From the NCBI GenBank assembly GCA_017545505.1, contig JAFWNB010000005.1:1-64000 (forward strand): a stretch of 64,000 nt of DNA. Reading direction: 5' to 3'. Source of the DNA: Candidatus Saccharimonadota bacterium (GTDB lineage Bacteria > Patescibacteriota > Saccharimonadia > Saccharimonadales > Saccharimonadaceae). Position numbers and translations under genes: made by a program. Position 1 is the stretch's first letter. Each line of letters opens with the position of its first letter. This document shows positions 35,094-43,389 of the stretch, in pieces. The notes beneath the pieces are model-generated. The model was not told the DNA's origin. It was given only the letters and a program-made list of their open reading frames with translations, and did no database searches.

Positions 35094-36701
35094 ATGTCTA
35101 AATCTGAAGAAAGATACAATATCTTTAATTGGCGTTTAATTATTTTAGTTCTATTAATGGTTGTTGTTTTAGTTTGTGTTTTTATTTTAAATAATCAACA
35201 AACCGATAATTCGGCCCTTAAAATATTTAATACGATTGACATCGATGATGGTGACTCTAAAATTAATTGGCAGAGATATTCCAATTATGATATTGAGCTT
35301 TCTGATTCTTTAGAAATCACTAAGGCTGGCGTGTATCATCTAAGTGGAGCACTAAGCGGCGGAAATATTATAATCAATGTTTCAAAAGAAGATCCAGTTA
35401 AATTGGTTTTAGACAATGTTTCAATCTCGAGCACCGATGGCCCAGCAATTGCCTGTCTTGAGGGTGATGATTTAATTATCGAGCTTGTCGGTAACAATTA
35501 TCTAGAGGACGTCCCTTCATATGATACTCAATATGATAGCGATATTACTGGCACTTTATATTCTAAAGCCGATCTTACTTTTCAAGGTGATGGTTCGCTT
35601 AACATTACATCTAATTATTTAGACGGGATTGTTAGTAAAGATGATTTAAAATTTATTTCTGGTAATTATGATATCATCGCGAACGATGATGCTATTCGTG
35701 GAAAAGATTCTGTTTATATTATTGATGGTTCATTTAATATAAAATCTAATGCTGATGCAATAAAAGCTACTAATGAAACAGATAATGGAAAAGGTTTCGT
35801 ATTCATTAAAAATGGTAATTTTGTTATTGACTCTGGCGCTAAAGGTATTAAAGCAATTAACAGCTTATTAATCAACAATGGTTCTTTTTCAATTACATCT
35901 TATGATGATTCCTTACATTCCAATAATTATATCGGTATTCTTGGCGGCGTGTTTGAAATTGATTCACTTGATGACGGCATGCATGCAGATAATGAATTAA
36001 TTATCGATAATGGCTCCATAGTTGTTTCGCGTGCTTATGAAGGAATCGAAGCGAAAGTAGTTACCATAAACGGTGGAGATATTAGTTTAACAACACATGA
36101 CGATGGTATTAATGCAGGTGGAGGCGCCGATGATTCTTCTATGAACCGGCCTGGTTCAGGAATGTTTAATGTTGAAGCAGACTGCTCATTAAGCATAAAT
36201 GGTGGTTATGTTTATGTAAACTCTTCGGGCGATGGGATAGATTCAAATGGTTACTTATATTTCAATGGTGGCGATGTCGTGATTGATGGACCAGCCAACA
36301 ATGGTAATGGTGCGCTCGATAGTGGTACTGGGATTGTAATGAATGGCGGTACTGTTTTTGCAGTTGGCGCTAGCGGTATGGCAGTATCTCTCGGAAGCTC
36401 TTCTAATGTACATAATATCAGTGTATATTTTGACTCTGTTCTTAATAGTGGTACCACAATTGAAATTCGGGATTCTAAAGGAGAAACTGTATTATCGCAT
36501 ACTTCTGCAAAGAGTTTTAACCATTTATCGGCTGGTACTGAACAATTCGAACTTGGCGCTACCTACACAATCTATATTAATAATTATGAATATATAGATT
36601 TTACAATCTCCGATATAACAACTGTTATTGGGGAAATCAATGGCGGCACCGGTCCGGACGTGCCCCAAGATGTTAACATGCCTATAAGAAAACAACATTA
36701 G
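35094..36701 (+). CDS. Secreted right-handed beta-helix protein, carbohydrate-binding (Cthe_2159-like)
   Basis: 535 aa, starting right after the stop of DUF4956. One N-terminal membrane anchor (LIILVLLMVVVLVCVFIL, about 16-33). Then repeated ~20-residue coils with patterns like DGIxSKDDLxFxxG, DDAIRGKDSVYI, DDGMHADNELIIDNG and GDGIDSNGYLYFNGG, typical of the Cthe_2159 carbohydrate-binding beta-helix (PF14262) that binds acidic sugars with Ca2+. Together with VTC and DUF4956 it forms a widely seen three-gene envelope operon whose task is unknown. Confidence 0.88.
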   Translation: MSKSEERYNIFNWRLIILVLLMVVVLVCVFILNNQQTDNSALKIFNTIDIDDGDSKINWQRYSNYDIELSDSLEITKAGVYHLSGALSGGNIIINVSKEDPVKLVLDNVSISSTDGPAIACLEGDDLIIELVGNNYLEDVPSYDTQYDSDITGTLYSKADLTFQGDGSLNITSNYLDGIVSKDDLKFISGNYDIIANDDAIRGKDSVYIIDGSFNIKSNADAIKATNETDNGKGFVFIKNGNFVIDSGAKGIKAINSLLINNGSFSITSYDDSLHSNNYIGILGGVFEIDSLDDGMHADNELIIDNGSIVVSRAYEGIEAKVVTINGGDISLTTHDDGINAGGGADDSSMNRPGSGMFNVEADCSLSINGGYVYVNSSGDGIDSNGYLYFNGGDVVIDGPANNGNGALDSGTGIVMNGGTVFAVGASGMAVSLGSSSNVHNISVYFDSVLNSGTTIEIRDSKGETVLSHTSAKSFNHLSAGTEQFELGATYTIYINNYEYIDFTISDITTVIGEINGGTGPDVPQDVNMPIRKQH

Positions 36702-36753
36702 TCTTGTGCTATTTTATTTAGGTTGTGCTATAATGGTTTAAAAGGAGGTTATT

Positions 36754-37689
36754 GTGCAATTAATCGTAATGTTACTTGGAACTGTGTCTATATTGACATT
36801 GCTTTCTGGTTTAATAGTTTTTTTGGGCGCGAAAAAAGGTAGTAGAGTCCATTCAGCCTGGTTTTTTGCGGCTGCTATTTTTGCTACAGTTTGGATGTCT
36901 TCTATAATGTTCTTTCTCACCGCAAAATCATCAGCCGTCGATACGATTGATTGGCACGTTAAATGGACTTTTGCTAGTGCAATTCTACTAGATGCTTCTT
37001 TTCTTGGTTATGTAGCCTGGAAACAAAAATTAGGACGAACAATCACGATTGTTTTCTTGATTCTCGGTTTAGCTGTTTGTGCCACAATTTTTGCGAAACC
37101 AGAATGGTTATATAGCGATGTTACTCTATCTAATGCTGGAAATTCTGTTACGATGAATATTGATGCCCTATATTATATATATATAGCTTACTTTGCTTTA
37201 ATCGTCCCTGCGGTCATTTTTATGCTGTTTAAACAATTTATTAAAACACGTTCTAGCCGTACGAAAGGTGGAGATTTGGTAATTATGGGTAGTTTTGGTG
37301 GTTCTAGTACTATTGTGTTGATCGTCAATCTTATAATGCCTCTGTTTGGTAATTGGGGTATGATTTGGCTCGGTCCCTTAGCGCTTTCTGCTACTATCAT
37401 CGGTTTTTACTATACGATTTTACGTTATCGTTCTCTGAACCTTTCTTCTATTTGGTTAAAGGCCTTTTCGTATATTGTAGTTTTTTGCTCGCTTGCTTTA
37501 GTATATATGGTGGTGTTTTATTTGATATTTATGGCTTTATTCCGCGGCTCTAAACCTTCAGTTGAAGTAATCGTTTTGAACTTTATAATGGTTTTAATCT
37601 TCCTGTTATTGATGCCGGCTTTGAACCAAATATTATTAAATGTTCGCGATTTAATTTCTGGACAAAAAATTAACAAAGAAGGTAAATAA
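36754..37689 (+). CDS. Multi-pass membrane protein resembling a histidine-kinase N-terminal 7TM sensor
   Basis: 311 aa, start GTG 36754 with AAGGAGG 4-5 bases upstream and a TATAAT box at 36729-36734. Nine or so hydrophobic segments. The arrangement MLLGTVSILTLLSGLIVFLG ... SAWFFAAAIFATVWMSSIMF ... IVFLILGLAVCATIFA recalls the 7TM input module (His_kin_7TM/MASE-like) of sensor kinases, but no kinase domain follows. The stop overlaps the start of the CAP gene by one base. Confidence 0.6.
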   Translation: MQLIVMLLGTVSILTLLSGLIVFLGAKKGSRVHSAWFFAAAIFATVWMSSIMFFLTAKSSAVDTIDWHVKWTFASAILLDASFLGYVAWKQKLGRTITIVFLILGLAVCATIFAKPEWLYSDVTLSNAGNSVTMNIDALYYIYIAYFALIVPAVIFMLFKQFIKTRSSRTKGGDLVIMGSFGGSSTIVLIVNLIMPLFGNWGMIWLGPLALSATIIGFYYTILRYRSLNLSSIWLKAFSYIVVFCSLALVYMVVFYLIFMALFRGSKPSVEVIVLNFIMVLIFLLLMPALNQILLNVRDLISGQKINKEGK

Positions 37690-38654
37690 TGAGCGCTGAA
37701 GAAGCTCCAAAAAAACAGTCAAAAATGACAATATTACTTTCCGTTAATGCTGCCGCTATTTTGGTCGCCGGTATCTTGATTGCTAGTGCGATTTGGTTTA
37801 ATGGCGGAATTACTTTTCGCGCCGTCGATGAACGTTCAGATATTGTCGATGAATCCGTCGATGAGACTGCGCTACTTGATTCAGTAACTGATTCGACTGC
37901 CGTAGTTTCTACTACTAATGTGACTGGAAATGATGATTATATTTCTACTTCGAGTCATGAATTTGATAATTCCGAAGTTTCATCCGGAGAATTATGGAAT
38001 GAAAACTCAATTGTTATTTATGCTACTCCTGATATTGATTTATGCGTAGGTGGTGGACTATCCGATCTTGGCGAAATGTATTGGCAAACTTCTGACTCCA
38101 ATGTCATTTCTGGCTTTTACAACTCTGCTAGAACTTGGCTTGGGTTCGATAACACTGTTTGCCGTTATCCTGTAATTAATGGTATAGGCACTACTACTAT
38201 TACTGCTGGTACTTATGACGGGACTAGGAAAGATTCGATTTCTGTTACCGTAATTGATCCTCCCGTTAAGCAGTGGGAGCATGAAGTTCTGACATTAGTT
38301 AATAAAATTCGTATTAAAAATAACTTAAATCAATTAGCCTGGGGTGACACATGCGAAAATGCCGCCGATACCAGAGCTAATGAAACTAAAGTATTATATA
38401 GCCATACTAGGCCAGACGGATCTAGTTGGTCTACTGCTTGTGAAGCACCTGATTCTGGTGGTATTAGCGGTGAAAACTTAGCAATTGGCAATGCAGCAGT
38501 ATCTCCCGCAACGGTCGTTGCGCTTTGGATGGGTAGCGAGGCCCATCGTGCAAATATTCTAAACCCGGATTATGACAAATTGGCCGTTGGTTTTGTTTTT
38601 GATAAAGATTCTGACTATAAAACTTATTGGTCGCAATTCTTCAGTACTTATTGA
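37689..38654 (+). CDS. Membrane-anchored CAP/SCP-domain protein
   Basis: 321 aa. One N-terminal membrane segment (ILLSVNAAAILVAGILIASA), an acidic/Thr-rich stretch, a middle Ig-like segment (about 110-195, ending GTYDGTRKDSISVTVID) and a C-terminal CAP domain: LVNKIRIKNNLNQLAW, LYSHTRPDGSSW, GENLAIGN, LWMGSEAHRANILNPDYDKL. The His and Glu positions expected in CAP cavities are present. Extracellular CAP proteins often bind sterols or lipids, or take part in cell-cell contact. It ends 7 bases inside the convergent gene. Confidence 0.88.
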   Translation: MSAEEAPKKQSKMTILLSVNAAAILVAGILIASAIWFNGGITFRAVDERSDIVDESVDETALLDSVTDSTAVVSTTNVTGNDDYISTSSHEFDNSEVSSGELWNENSIVIYATPDIDLCVGGGLSDLGEMYWQTSDSNVISGFYNSARTWLGFDNTVCRYPVINGIGTTTITAGTYDGTRKDSISVTVIDPPVKQWEHEVLTLVNKIRIKNNLNQLAWGDTCENAADTRANETKVLYSHTRPDGSSWSTACEAPDSGGISGENLAIGNAAVSPATVVALWMGSEAHRANILNPDYDKLAVGFVFDKDSDYKTYWSQFFSTY

Positions 38655-39583
38655 TATAGTTGTTTTTCAATCATTTCGCCCAGTTGTTTAATTCGAGTAA
38701 AATCGATGTAATTTGTCATTACTATTACGATAAAATGCCTGTTTATCTCTGGCGCTTCCACAATGGCGGCGTCATGATATATTTCCCAATACTTTTTATT
38801 CGGATTATATTCCCAACCGACTTTATTATAAATATTTGCTTTCGTAAAACCACTAGGTAGCCCTTGGCGCCAATTATATGTAGTTATTGGCTGGTTCAAA
38901 AACGAATCTTTCATTTGATTTATAAGGTCCTGGTCAGTTATTTCGGTATGTTCATAAAATATTTTCATGATTTCTAAAATATTTTCGGTGTTTGAAATTA
39001 GATGAGATATATCGGAATTTTTGATACCAAAATCACTAACGATGATGCTGTCTAATTCGGCCTGACCAATCATGTACCATAAAGTTTCTGCGCATGGCGA
39101 ATATGACTCTCTAATTGCTAGATCCAAACACTCCAAAACCGTATGGCCTGTTGCACCGGCAGTCGCATTCTTATCCCATTCATTCCTTTGTACCCTACGA
39201 TATCCTTCATAAACAACAAATAACTTATATAATGACGCGGTTCGGTATTCTTCTTTAGTGTTATACGACCCTGCAATTTCGTTTCTATCTAAATCATAAA
39301 TAACAATACTTTTATTTCCTCCAACGCTATTTGTCCATTCGTCAATAATTGGCTGAAAATTAATAGATTTTATTATTTCTTCTTTTTTTTCTGTTTTTTT
39401 CGATGTTTCATTTGTTTGTTCTGTCGTAATCGGGCTTGGAGTAATTTCCTTAGATTTTAAGTAGTTTAGTATATATACTCCGCTGATTATAATAATAACA
39501 ATTAATATTATAAGCGTTGCGAAGTATAATATTCTTTGTTGTTTTTTTATGGTCTTTCGCTTATTAGTCGATTTAGAAACCAT
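38648..39583 (-). CDS. Membrane-anchored serine hydrolase of the class A beta-lactamase fold
   Basis: 311 aa. Basic start, membrane anchor (ILYFATLIILIVIIIISGVYIL), polar linker, then the hydrolase domain: IVIYDLDRNEIAGSYNTKEE, active-site SxxK in TASLYKLFV, and SYSPCAETLW as the SDN-like loop. A clear KTG box is missing; KVGWEY near the end may replace it. It probably acts on peptidoglycan peptides rather than on antibiotics. Its first 37 bases overlap the 3' end of the CapA gene in another frame. Confidence 0.75.
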   Translation of the reverse strand: MVSKSTNKRKTIKKQQRILYFATLIILIVIIIISGVYILNYLKSKEITPSPITTEQTNETSKKTEKKEEIIKSINFQPIIDEWTNSVGGNKSIVIYDLDRNEIAGSYNTKEEYRTASLYKLFVVYEGYRRVQRNEWDKNATAGATGHTVLECLDLAIRESYSPCAETLWYMIGQAELDSIIVSDFGIKNSDISHLISNTENILEIMKIFYEHTEITDQDLINQMKDSFLNQPITTYNWRQGLPSGFTKANIYNKVGWEYNPNKKYWEIYHDAAIVEAPEINRHFIVIVMTNYIDFTRIKQLGEMIEKQLYQ

Positions 39584-41007
39584 TTCGCTGTTTCCTTATC
39601 CATTACGCTCGTTTGCATACTTGAATCATAAACTGTTGGGGTTATTCTGGTTTGCAACAATTTATTCTTGTAGAAATAGTTTTCTAGTATAAGACTTCGC
39701 GTTGTACCAGGCCACCATACTTGGTCGAAAAATAGATTTCCTAAGCCATAATAGATGGCGCCGTTGTTGTATAGTTCGAAGGTTTGTGGCTGATGTGCTG
39801 AGGTACCAATAACTAAATCTGCACCTAAATCAATCAGATGTCTAAAGAAGCCAACTTGATCGCCAGCTGATGAATTTGCATAATCACATGTTCTATCTTC
39901 ATAAGTTGATGCATATGCGCTGCATTCATAATACTGAATGTCGACTATTACAAAGTCGCCTCTATTTTTTGCTGCATTTATTTCTGCTACTGCGTTCTCC
40001 TCATAATACTGATTTGCTCCTGGCGTGTTATCATAGGTAGCTCCACCAGTTGACAGATTGTAGGCTAGAAATGTTATGTTGTTATTCTTCTGGTTGATAA
40101 TTAATGGTGTTGCGGCTTCTGTTGCACTTTTTCCACCCCCTACTGTTTTTATATTATTATCATTGTATGCATCAATACTCTCGATTGCTGCTTGATCGCC
40201 ACAATCTTGATTATGGTTCCCTGTCAACTCTACAATATCGAGTCCAATTGCAAGAAGTGTATTTATAAATCTTTTGTCTGAACATATATTATTAGAGTTG
40301 GCAAAATCAGTGAATGATGATTCGTTTGAAGTATGAGTTAAATCAAAGCTCGACAAATACTCTTTTATGTTTTCAGCAAAATACGTTGCATCGCCCCCAA
40401 CACTTGCAAGTTTTTGATTCATACCACGGGAAAGTGCAGTGACACCTGTTTGAGCGAACGACAGTACAGATGATTTTTCAGGAAATTCTTTTGTGAATGC
40501 TTCTTCTACCAGTGGCGCTATTTCTTCTTGATATTTTTCTGATTCGAATTTTATTTTACGGAAAATTGCTCCGGATTCAAATGTATCTAAATAATATTCA
40601 CCATCGATTGTTAATAGCTTTTGATTAAATTGCAAATCATCTATTGGGATTACCATATATTCATTTTCAGCAAATTCAGATACGTTTTCCCTCGTGTCGT
40701 AAAAATCTGCAATGGCTACTTTTACCGAATATAAAAATTCTCCTTCCTCGAGGCTCGGTTTTTCATGGCTACTCTCGGCCGAAATTGTAACATCTTTATC
40801 TAAATCTATTTCTTCTGTGAAAATATTTTCTAAAATTGCCAATTCTTCTGCACTCAGACTCTCATCGTAATACACTACTCCTGGAATGCGAAAAATGCCT
40901 GTTTTCGTAAAAAATTGAATGCCGAAGAAAACTAAAGCAAATATTATAACGAACAATGAAATTCTAATTATGATTTGCTTTAATCGATGCTTTTTAATTC
41001 TCGCCAT
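39547..41007 (-). CDS. CapA-family (poly-gamma-glutamate type) metallophosphatase-fold protein
   Basis: 486 aa. N-terminal membrane anchor (about 10-30). The C-terminal CapA domain (PF09587) has VGGDATYF, DIVELTGNHNQDCG, VVDIQYYECSA, LVIGTSAHQPQTFELYNNG and IYYGLGNLFFDQ. This is the order of the metallophosphatase-like ligands in CapA/PgsA proteins. The outside middle part (about 45-200) is not recognised. Likely an envelope enzyme in capsule or wall polymer metabolism. TATAAT lies 11 bases before the ATG, with no good ribosome binding site. Confidence 0.85.
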   Translation of the reverse strand: MARIKKHRLKQIIIRISLFVIIFALVFFGIQFFTKTGIFRIPGVVYYDESLSAEELAILENIFTEEIDLDKDVTISAESSHEKPSLEEGEFLYSVKVAIADFYDTRENVSEFAENEYMVIPIDDLQFNQKLLTIDGEYYLDTFESGAIFRKIKFESEKYQEEIAPLVEEAFTKEFPEKSSVLSFAQTGVTALSRGMNQKLASVGGDATYFAENIKEYLSSFDLTHTSNESSFTDFANSNNICSDKRFINTLLAIGLDIVELTGNHNQDCGDQAAIESIDAYNDNNIKTVGGGKSATEAATPLIINQKNNNITFLAYNLSTGGATYDNTPGANQYYEENAVAEINAAKNRGDFVIVDIQYYECSAYASTYEDRTCDYANSSAGDQVGFFRHLIDLGADLVIGTSAHQPQTFELYNNGAIYYGLGNLFFDQVWWPGTTRSLILENYFYKNKLLQTRITPTVYDSSMQTSVMDKETAKWFLNRLISERP

Positions 41008-41054
41008 ATTCTATATATATTATATAATATGATTTATTTTATTTGAAGAATTGC

Positions 41055-41549
41055 CTAAGTTTTAATTGCTTCTATGATTAGGCGGTGTGTTGCATCTTTG
41101 TTGCCTAGATATTGACCGGCACAGGTCATAATAATGATTGTGTCTTTTGATTCCGATTTTAATAGTTTATTCATTTTGACGTCTGTTTTTGGTACTATTT
41201 CGATTTTTGATACCTTATAGTTAGTATTATTATAGATGATTGTTTCTTCGAGTTTTACTTCGTATAATCGTTGGAATACGGTGCTAGAATGACCGAACAA
41301 GAATGTCTTATTATCTGCTTTTGAGTAGCTTCCAACTATATTGTTTGGGGTTGGCAGAACACCATCTTCGAGTTCTACAGTAGTAACATCGGATCTTAAA
41401 TCGATGCTAGGTATTTCGAGATTACCAGAAATAGAGTAGCTTTGTGCTGCCTCGACTGGCCTTAGACCAATTATAATGTAGGCCAAAAAACAAACTACAT
41501 AGGCCACAGCGGCTATAACTTTAAAACTAAGATGCTTTCTTAGCTCCAC
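41055..41549 (-). CDS. Sortase
   Basis: 164 aa, short for the family. N-terminal membrane helix (VIAAVAYVVCFLAYIIIGL), then the sortase barrel: SISGNLEIPSIDL, catalytic His in FLFGHSSTVF, catalytic Cys in IIIMTCAGQ and Arg in ATHRLIIEA. It links surface proteins to peptidoglycan or builds polymers. No sorting-signal substrate lies complete in this window; the giant protein at the left edge is one candidate. GGAG lies 4 bases before its start codon. Confidence 0.9.
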   Translation of the reverse strand: MELRKHLSFKVIAAVAYVVCFLAYIIIGLRPVEAAQSYSISGNLEIPSIDLRSDVTTVELEDGVLPTPNNIVGSYSKADNKTFLFGHSSTVFQRLYEVKLEETIIYNNTNYKVSKIEIVPKTDVKMNKLLKSESKDTIIIMTCAGQYLGNKDATHRLIIEAIKT

Positions 41550-41612
41550 CTCTCCTCCTTTGAATTAATTATAGCACAAGTTTTTTATAAAATGTATATG
41601 TTTTTTGTTTTT

Positions 41613-42158
41613 TTATATGCCTGGATTGAAAGATTTTAACTTCTTTTCGTGAATTTTATAGTTCTTATCGTGTTGTGCGACCTCTGCCCAGAAGTCACGA
41701 GAATGGTTCATATGATTTAAATGCGCCAATTCATGCAAAATTACGTAATCGCGTAGTACTTCGGGTACTTTCATGAGTCCAATATTTAACGATATTGTTT
41801 TATTTGACGAACAACTACCCCATCTTGTATTAGCGTGCGACAAGCGACATTTTTCATATTTATAGCCGTATAATTTTGCGTAGTATTCTAATCTGTATGG
41901 AAGATATTCCTTGGCTTTTTTCATTAACATCTTTTTTTGATAGTCACGCGAGCGTTGATCTTTTGGATTTTTAATCGGTAACTTCTCTTTAATCATTGTA
42001 CGATTAGAGTTTAAAAATCTTTTTGCCAAAAACTCGGACGTATATTTTGGTACCGACATTTGCAAACGCCCTGACGTCGAAATACTAAATTTAATATTTC
42101 TCGTCAAAGCATTTTTTCTGACGATTACTTCGCCAAATTCTTTATCGATTATTTTCAT
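41613..42158 (-). CDS. YgjP/WLM-type zinc metallopeptidase-like protein
   Basis: 181 aa. N-terminal beta-rich part (FGEVIVRKNALTRNIKFSIS, GRLQMSVPKYTS), then KCRLSHANTRWGSCSSNKTI and the zinc site VILHELAHLNHMNHSRDFW (HExxH ... H). This is the YgjP-like domain (PF01863), usually a cytoplasmic protein of unknown target often found near restriction or DNA-processing genes. The start overlaps the stop of the P-loop gene (ATGA). Confidence 0.88.
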   Translation of the reverse strand: MKIIDKEFGEVIVRKNALTRNIKFSISTSGRLQMSVPKYTSEFLAKRFLNSNRTMIKEKLPIKNPKDQRSRDYQKKMLMKKAKEYLPYRLEYYAKLYGYKYEKCRLSHANTRWGSCSSNKTISLNIGLMKVPEVLRDYVILHELAHLNHMNHSRDFWAEVAQHDKNYKIHEKKLKSFNPGI

Positions 42159-42655
42159 TTTTCCGATAGATCGGCTAGCCCAGTGATTACGTGTTTGGTT
42201 TGAGTTTCAAAAGTATGCTTTCCGGATAATATTATTGGATGCTCTTCTTCGGCCGGAGCCTCGAGTTTTGTCACTGCTTGTTCGTAGAAATCTTTAGCTT
42301 TAGCAATTGATTTAAATTTTGATTTTAGCCTGGTTCGTATTGTGGACATATCGGTTTGTATCCAAACCAAAGACGGTTCATAACCATGATTTCTTAAAGT
42401 ATTTCGAATTTCAATGCGGTCTTTTTCTGTATCTATCTCGCCCTCAATCATGATAGTGTGTTTAGTTTTTAGGATTTCAGCAATGATAGTTAAAATTTGT
42501 TCGCGCGTAAAATTGTTATTATTTTTCAACTCGTTAAGATCATAATATGCTAAACCAAATCTTTTACTGAATTTCTCACAAAATGTCGATTTACCGCTAC
42601 ATGGAGCGCCAAACACCAATATCCCACGTGGTTTATTATTCTTATTACCTTCCAT
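42155..42655 (-). CDS. P-loop kinase-like protein
   Basis: 166 aa. Walker A FGAPCSGKST at about residues 15-24; IMIEGEID could be the second acidic strand; a lid-like RTRLKSKFKS follows. It resembles small nucleotide or AAA kinases (adenylate kinase/zeta-toxin type) without a clear substrate. TATAAT at 42664-42669 is 8 bases before the ATG and there is no Shine-Dalgarno sequence, so the mRNA is probably leaderless. Confidence 0.75.
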   Translation of the reverse strand: MEGNKNNKPRGILVFGAPCSGKSTFCEKFSKRFGLAYYDLNELKNNNNFTREQILTIIAEILKTKHTIMIEGEIDTEKDRIEIRNTLRNHGYEPSLVWIQTDMSTIRTRLKSKFKSIAKAKDFYEQAVTKLEAPAEEEHPIILSGKHTFETQTKHVITGLADLSEK

Positions 42656-42690
42656 ATATCCCTATTATATCATATTATGACAGATTAATG

Positions 42691-42766
42691 TGGCAGGGGC
42701 AGAGGGACTTGAACCCCCGACACCAGGTTTTGGAGACCTGTGCTCTACCAACTGAGCTATACCCCT
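42691..42766 (-). tRNA. tRNA-Trp (anticodon CCA)
   Basis: Acceptor AGGGGTA with TGCCCCT, discriminator G and encoded CCA. D-arm GCTCAGTTGGTAGAGC, anticodon loop CTCCAAA, T-loop TTCAAGT. It lies 70 bases after rpmG on the same strand. Confidence 0.96.
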
Positions 42767-42808
42767 AAATGTACTATTTAATTCTATCATAAATTTCTAT
42801 AAAATTAA

Positions 42809-42837
42809 AAAAATAATCCCCATCGCGGGGATTATTT
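42809..42837 (-). terminator. Terminator after rpmG
   Basis: Stem AATAATCCCC/GGGGATTATT with a short loop and a T-run on the minus strand, directly at the rpmG stop and before tRNA-Trp. Confidence 0.8.
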
Positions 42838-43045
42838 AGCGTTTCTTTTCTTTGACTTCGTTTCTGCCAAGATTTTTCTTGGTTTCTGTAAAAACTACGT
42901 GTTTCCTTAAAACCGGATCGTATTTACGCAGCGATAGTTTATCTGGAGTATTCATGGTATTTTTCTTGGTATAATACGCACGAACTCCCGATTCTTCTGA
43001 AACGAGTCCAACTAATTTTCTCTTGGTATTATTCTTCTTTGCCAT
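42836..43045 (-). CDS. rpmG: 50S ribosomal protein L33
   Basis: 69 aa from ATG 43045, slightly longer than the usual 50-55 because of a charged C-terminal tail ([10 protein letters not shown]). Core blocks: [43 protein letters not shown]. The zinc-binding cysteines are absent, so it is a zinc-free (C-minus) type. Linked to tRNA-Trp, as in many bacteria where rpmG, tRNA-Trp, secE and nusG cluster; here secE-nusG are 29 kb away. Confidence 0.93.
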   Translation of the reverse strand: MAKKNNTKRKLVGLVSEESGVRAYYTKKNTMNTPDKLSLRKYDPVLRKHVVFTETKKNLGRNEVKEKKR

Positions 43046-43085
43046 AACTTGTTTTATTTTACCACAGATTAGCAAAATTAGCAAG

Positions 43086-43117
43086 AAAAAGGATGCGAAC
43101 TTGAATGATTCGCATCC
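43086..43117 (-). terminator. Terminator after the zinc-finger gene
   Basis: 9-bp stem GGATGCGAA/TTCGCATCC followed by TTTTTCTT on the minus strand; 20 bases after the stop at 43137. Confidence 0.85.
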
Positions 43118-43136
43118 TGAGAGAGAGTTTTTAACG

Positions 43137-43319
43137 TTAGACTTTCCCTTTGCCGCCACAGCGAGGGCATTTCACGTTCGGGCCGATAGCCTGAACTTTA
43201 ATCCCACTACCGAGACACTCAGGGCAGGTGCGCATGGTCGTCCCAGCACAAATATGCTTAATATATTCATACTCGGTAGCCATAACTTTGCCGCATTTCT
43301 GACAGGTCCAAGTCGCCAA
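43137..43319 (-). CDS. Small double zinc-finger protein
   Basis: 60 aa with CQKCG at the start and, in the second half, CPECLGSG and CPRCGGKG, the CxxCxGxG pattern of DnaJ-type zinc centres. GGAGGTGGAGTG precedes the start. No enzymatic domain. Possibly an RNA- or protein-binding accessory. Confidence 0.65.
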   Translation of the reverse strand: MATWTCQKCGKVMATEYEYIKHICAGTTMRTCPECLGSGIKVQAIGPNVKCPRCGGKGKV

Positions 43320-43389
43320 TCACTCCACCTCCTCTCATAAAAATACTAAACTATATATTTATAGTTTGTGCAATTATTATATTTATTTT

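Noticed and set aside
38648-39583. Beta-lactamase conferring antibiotic resistance
   Set aside because: The SxxK fold is present but the usual KTG box and omega-loop Glu are not evident, and the protein is membrane-anchored with a long linker; a cell-wall role is more likely.
42583-42768. Plus-strand 61-aa frame ending in RDLNPRHQVLETCALPTELYP
   Set aside because: This peptide is the antisense reading of tRNA-Trp, a known annotation artefact.
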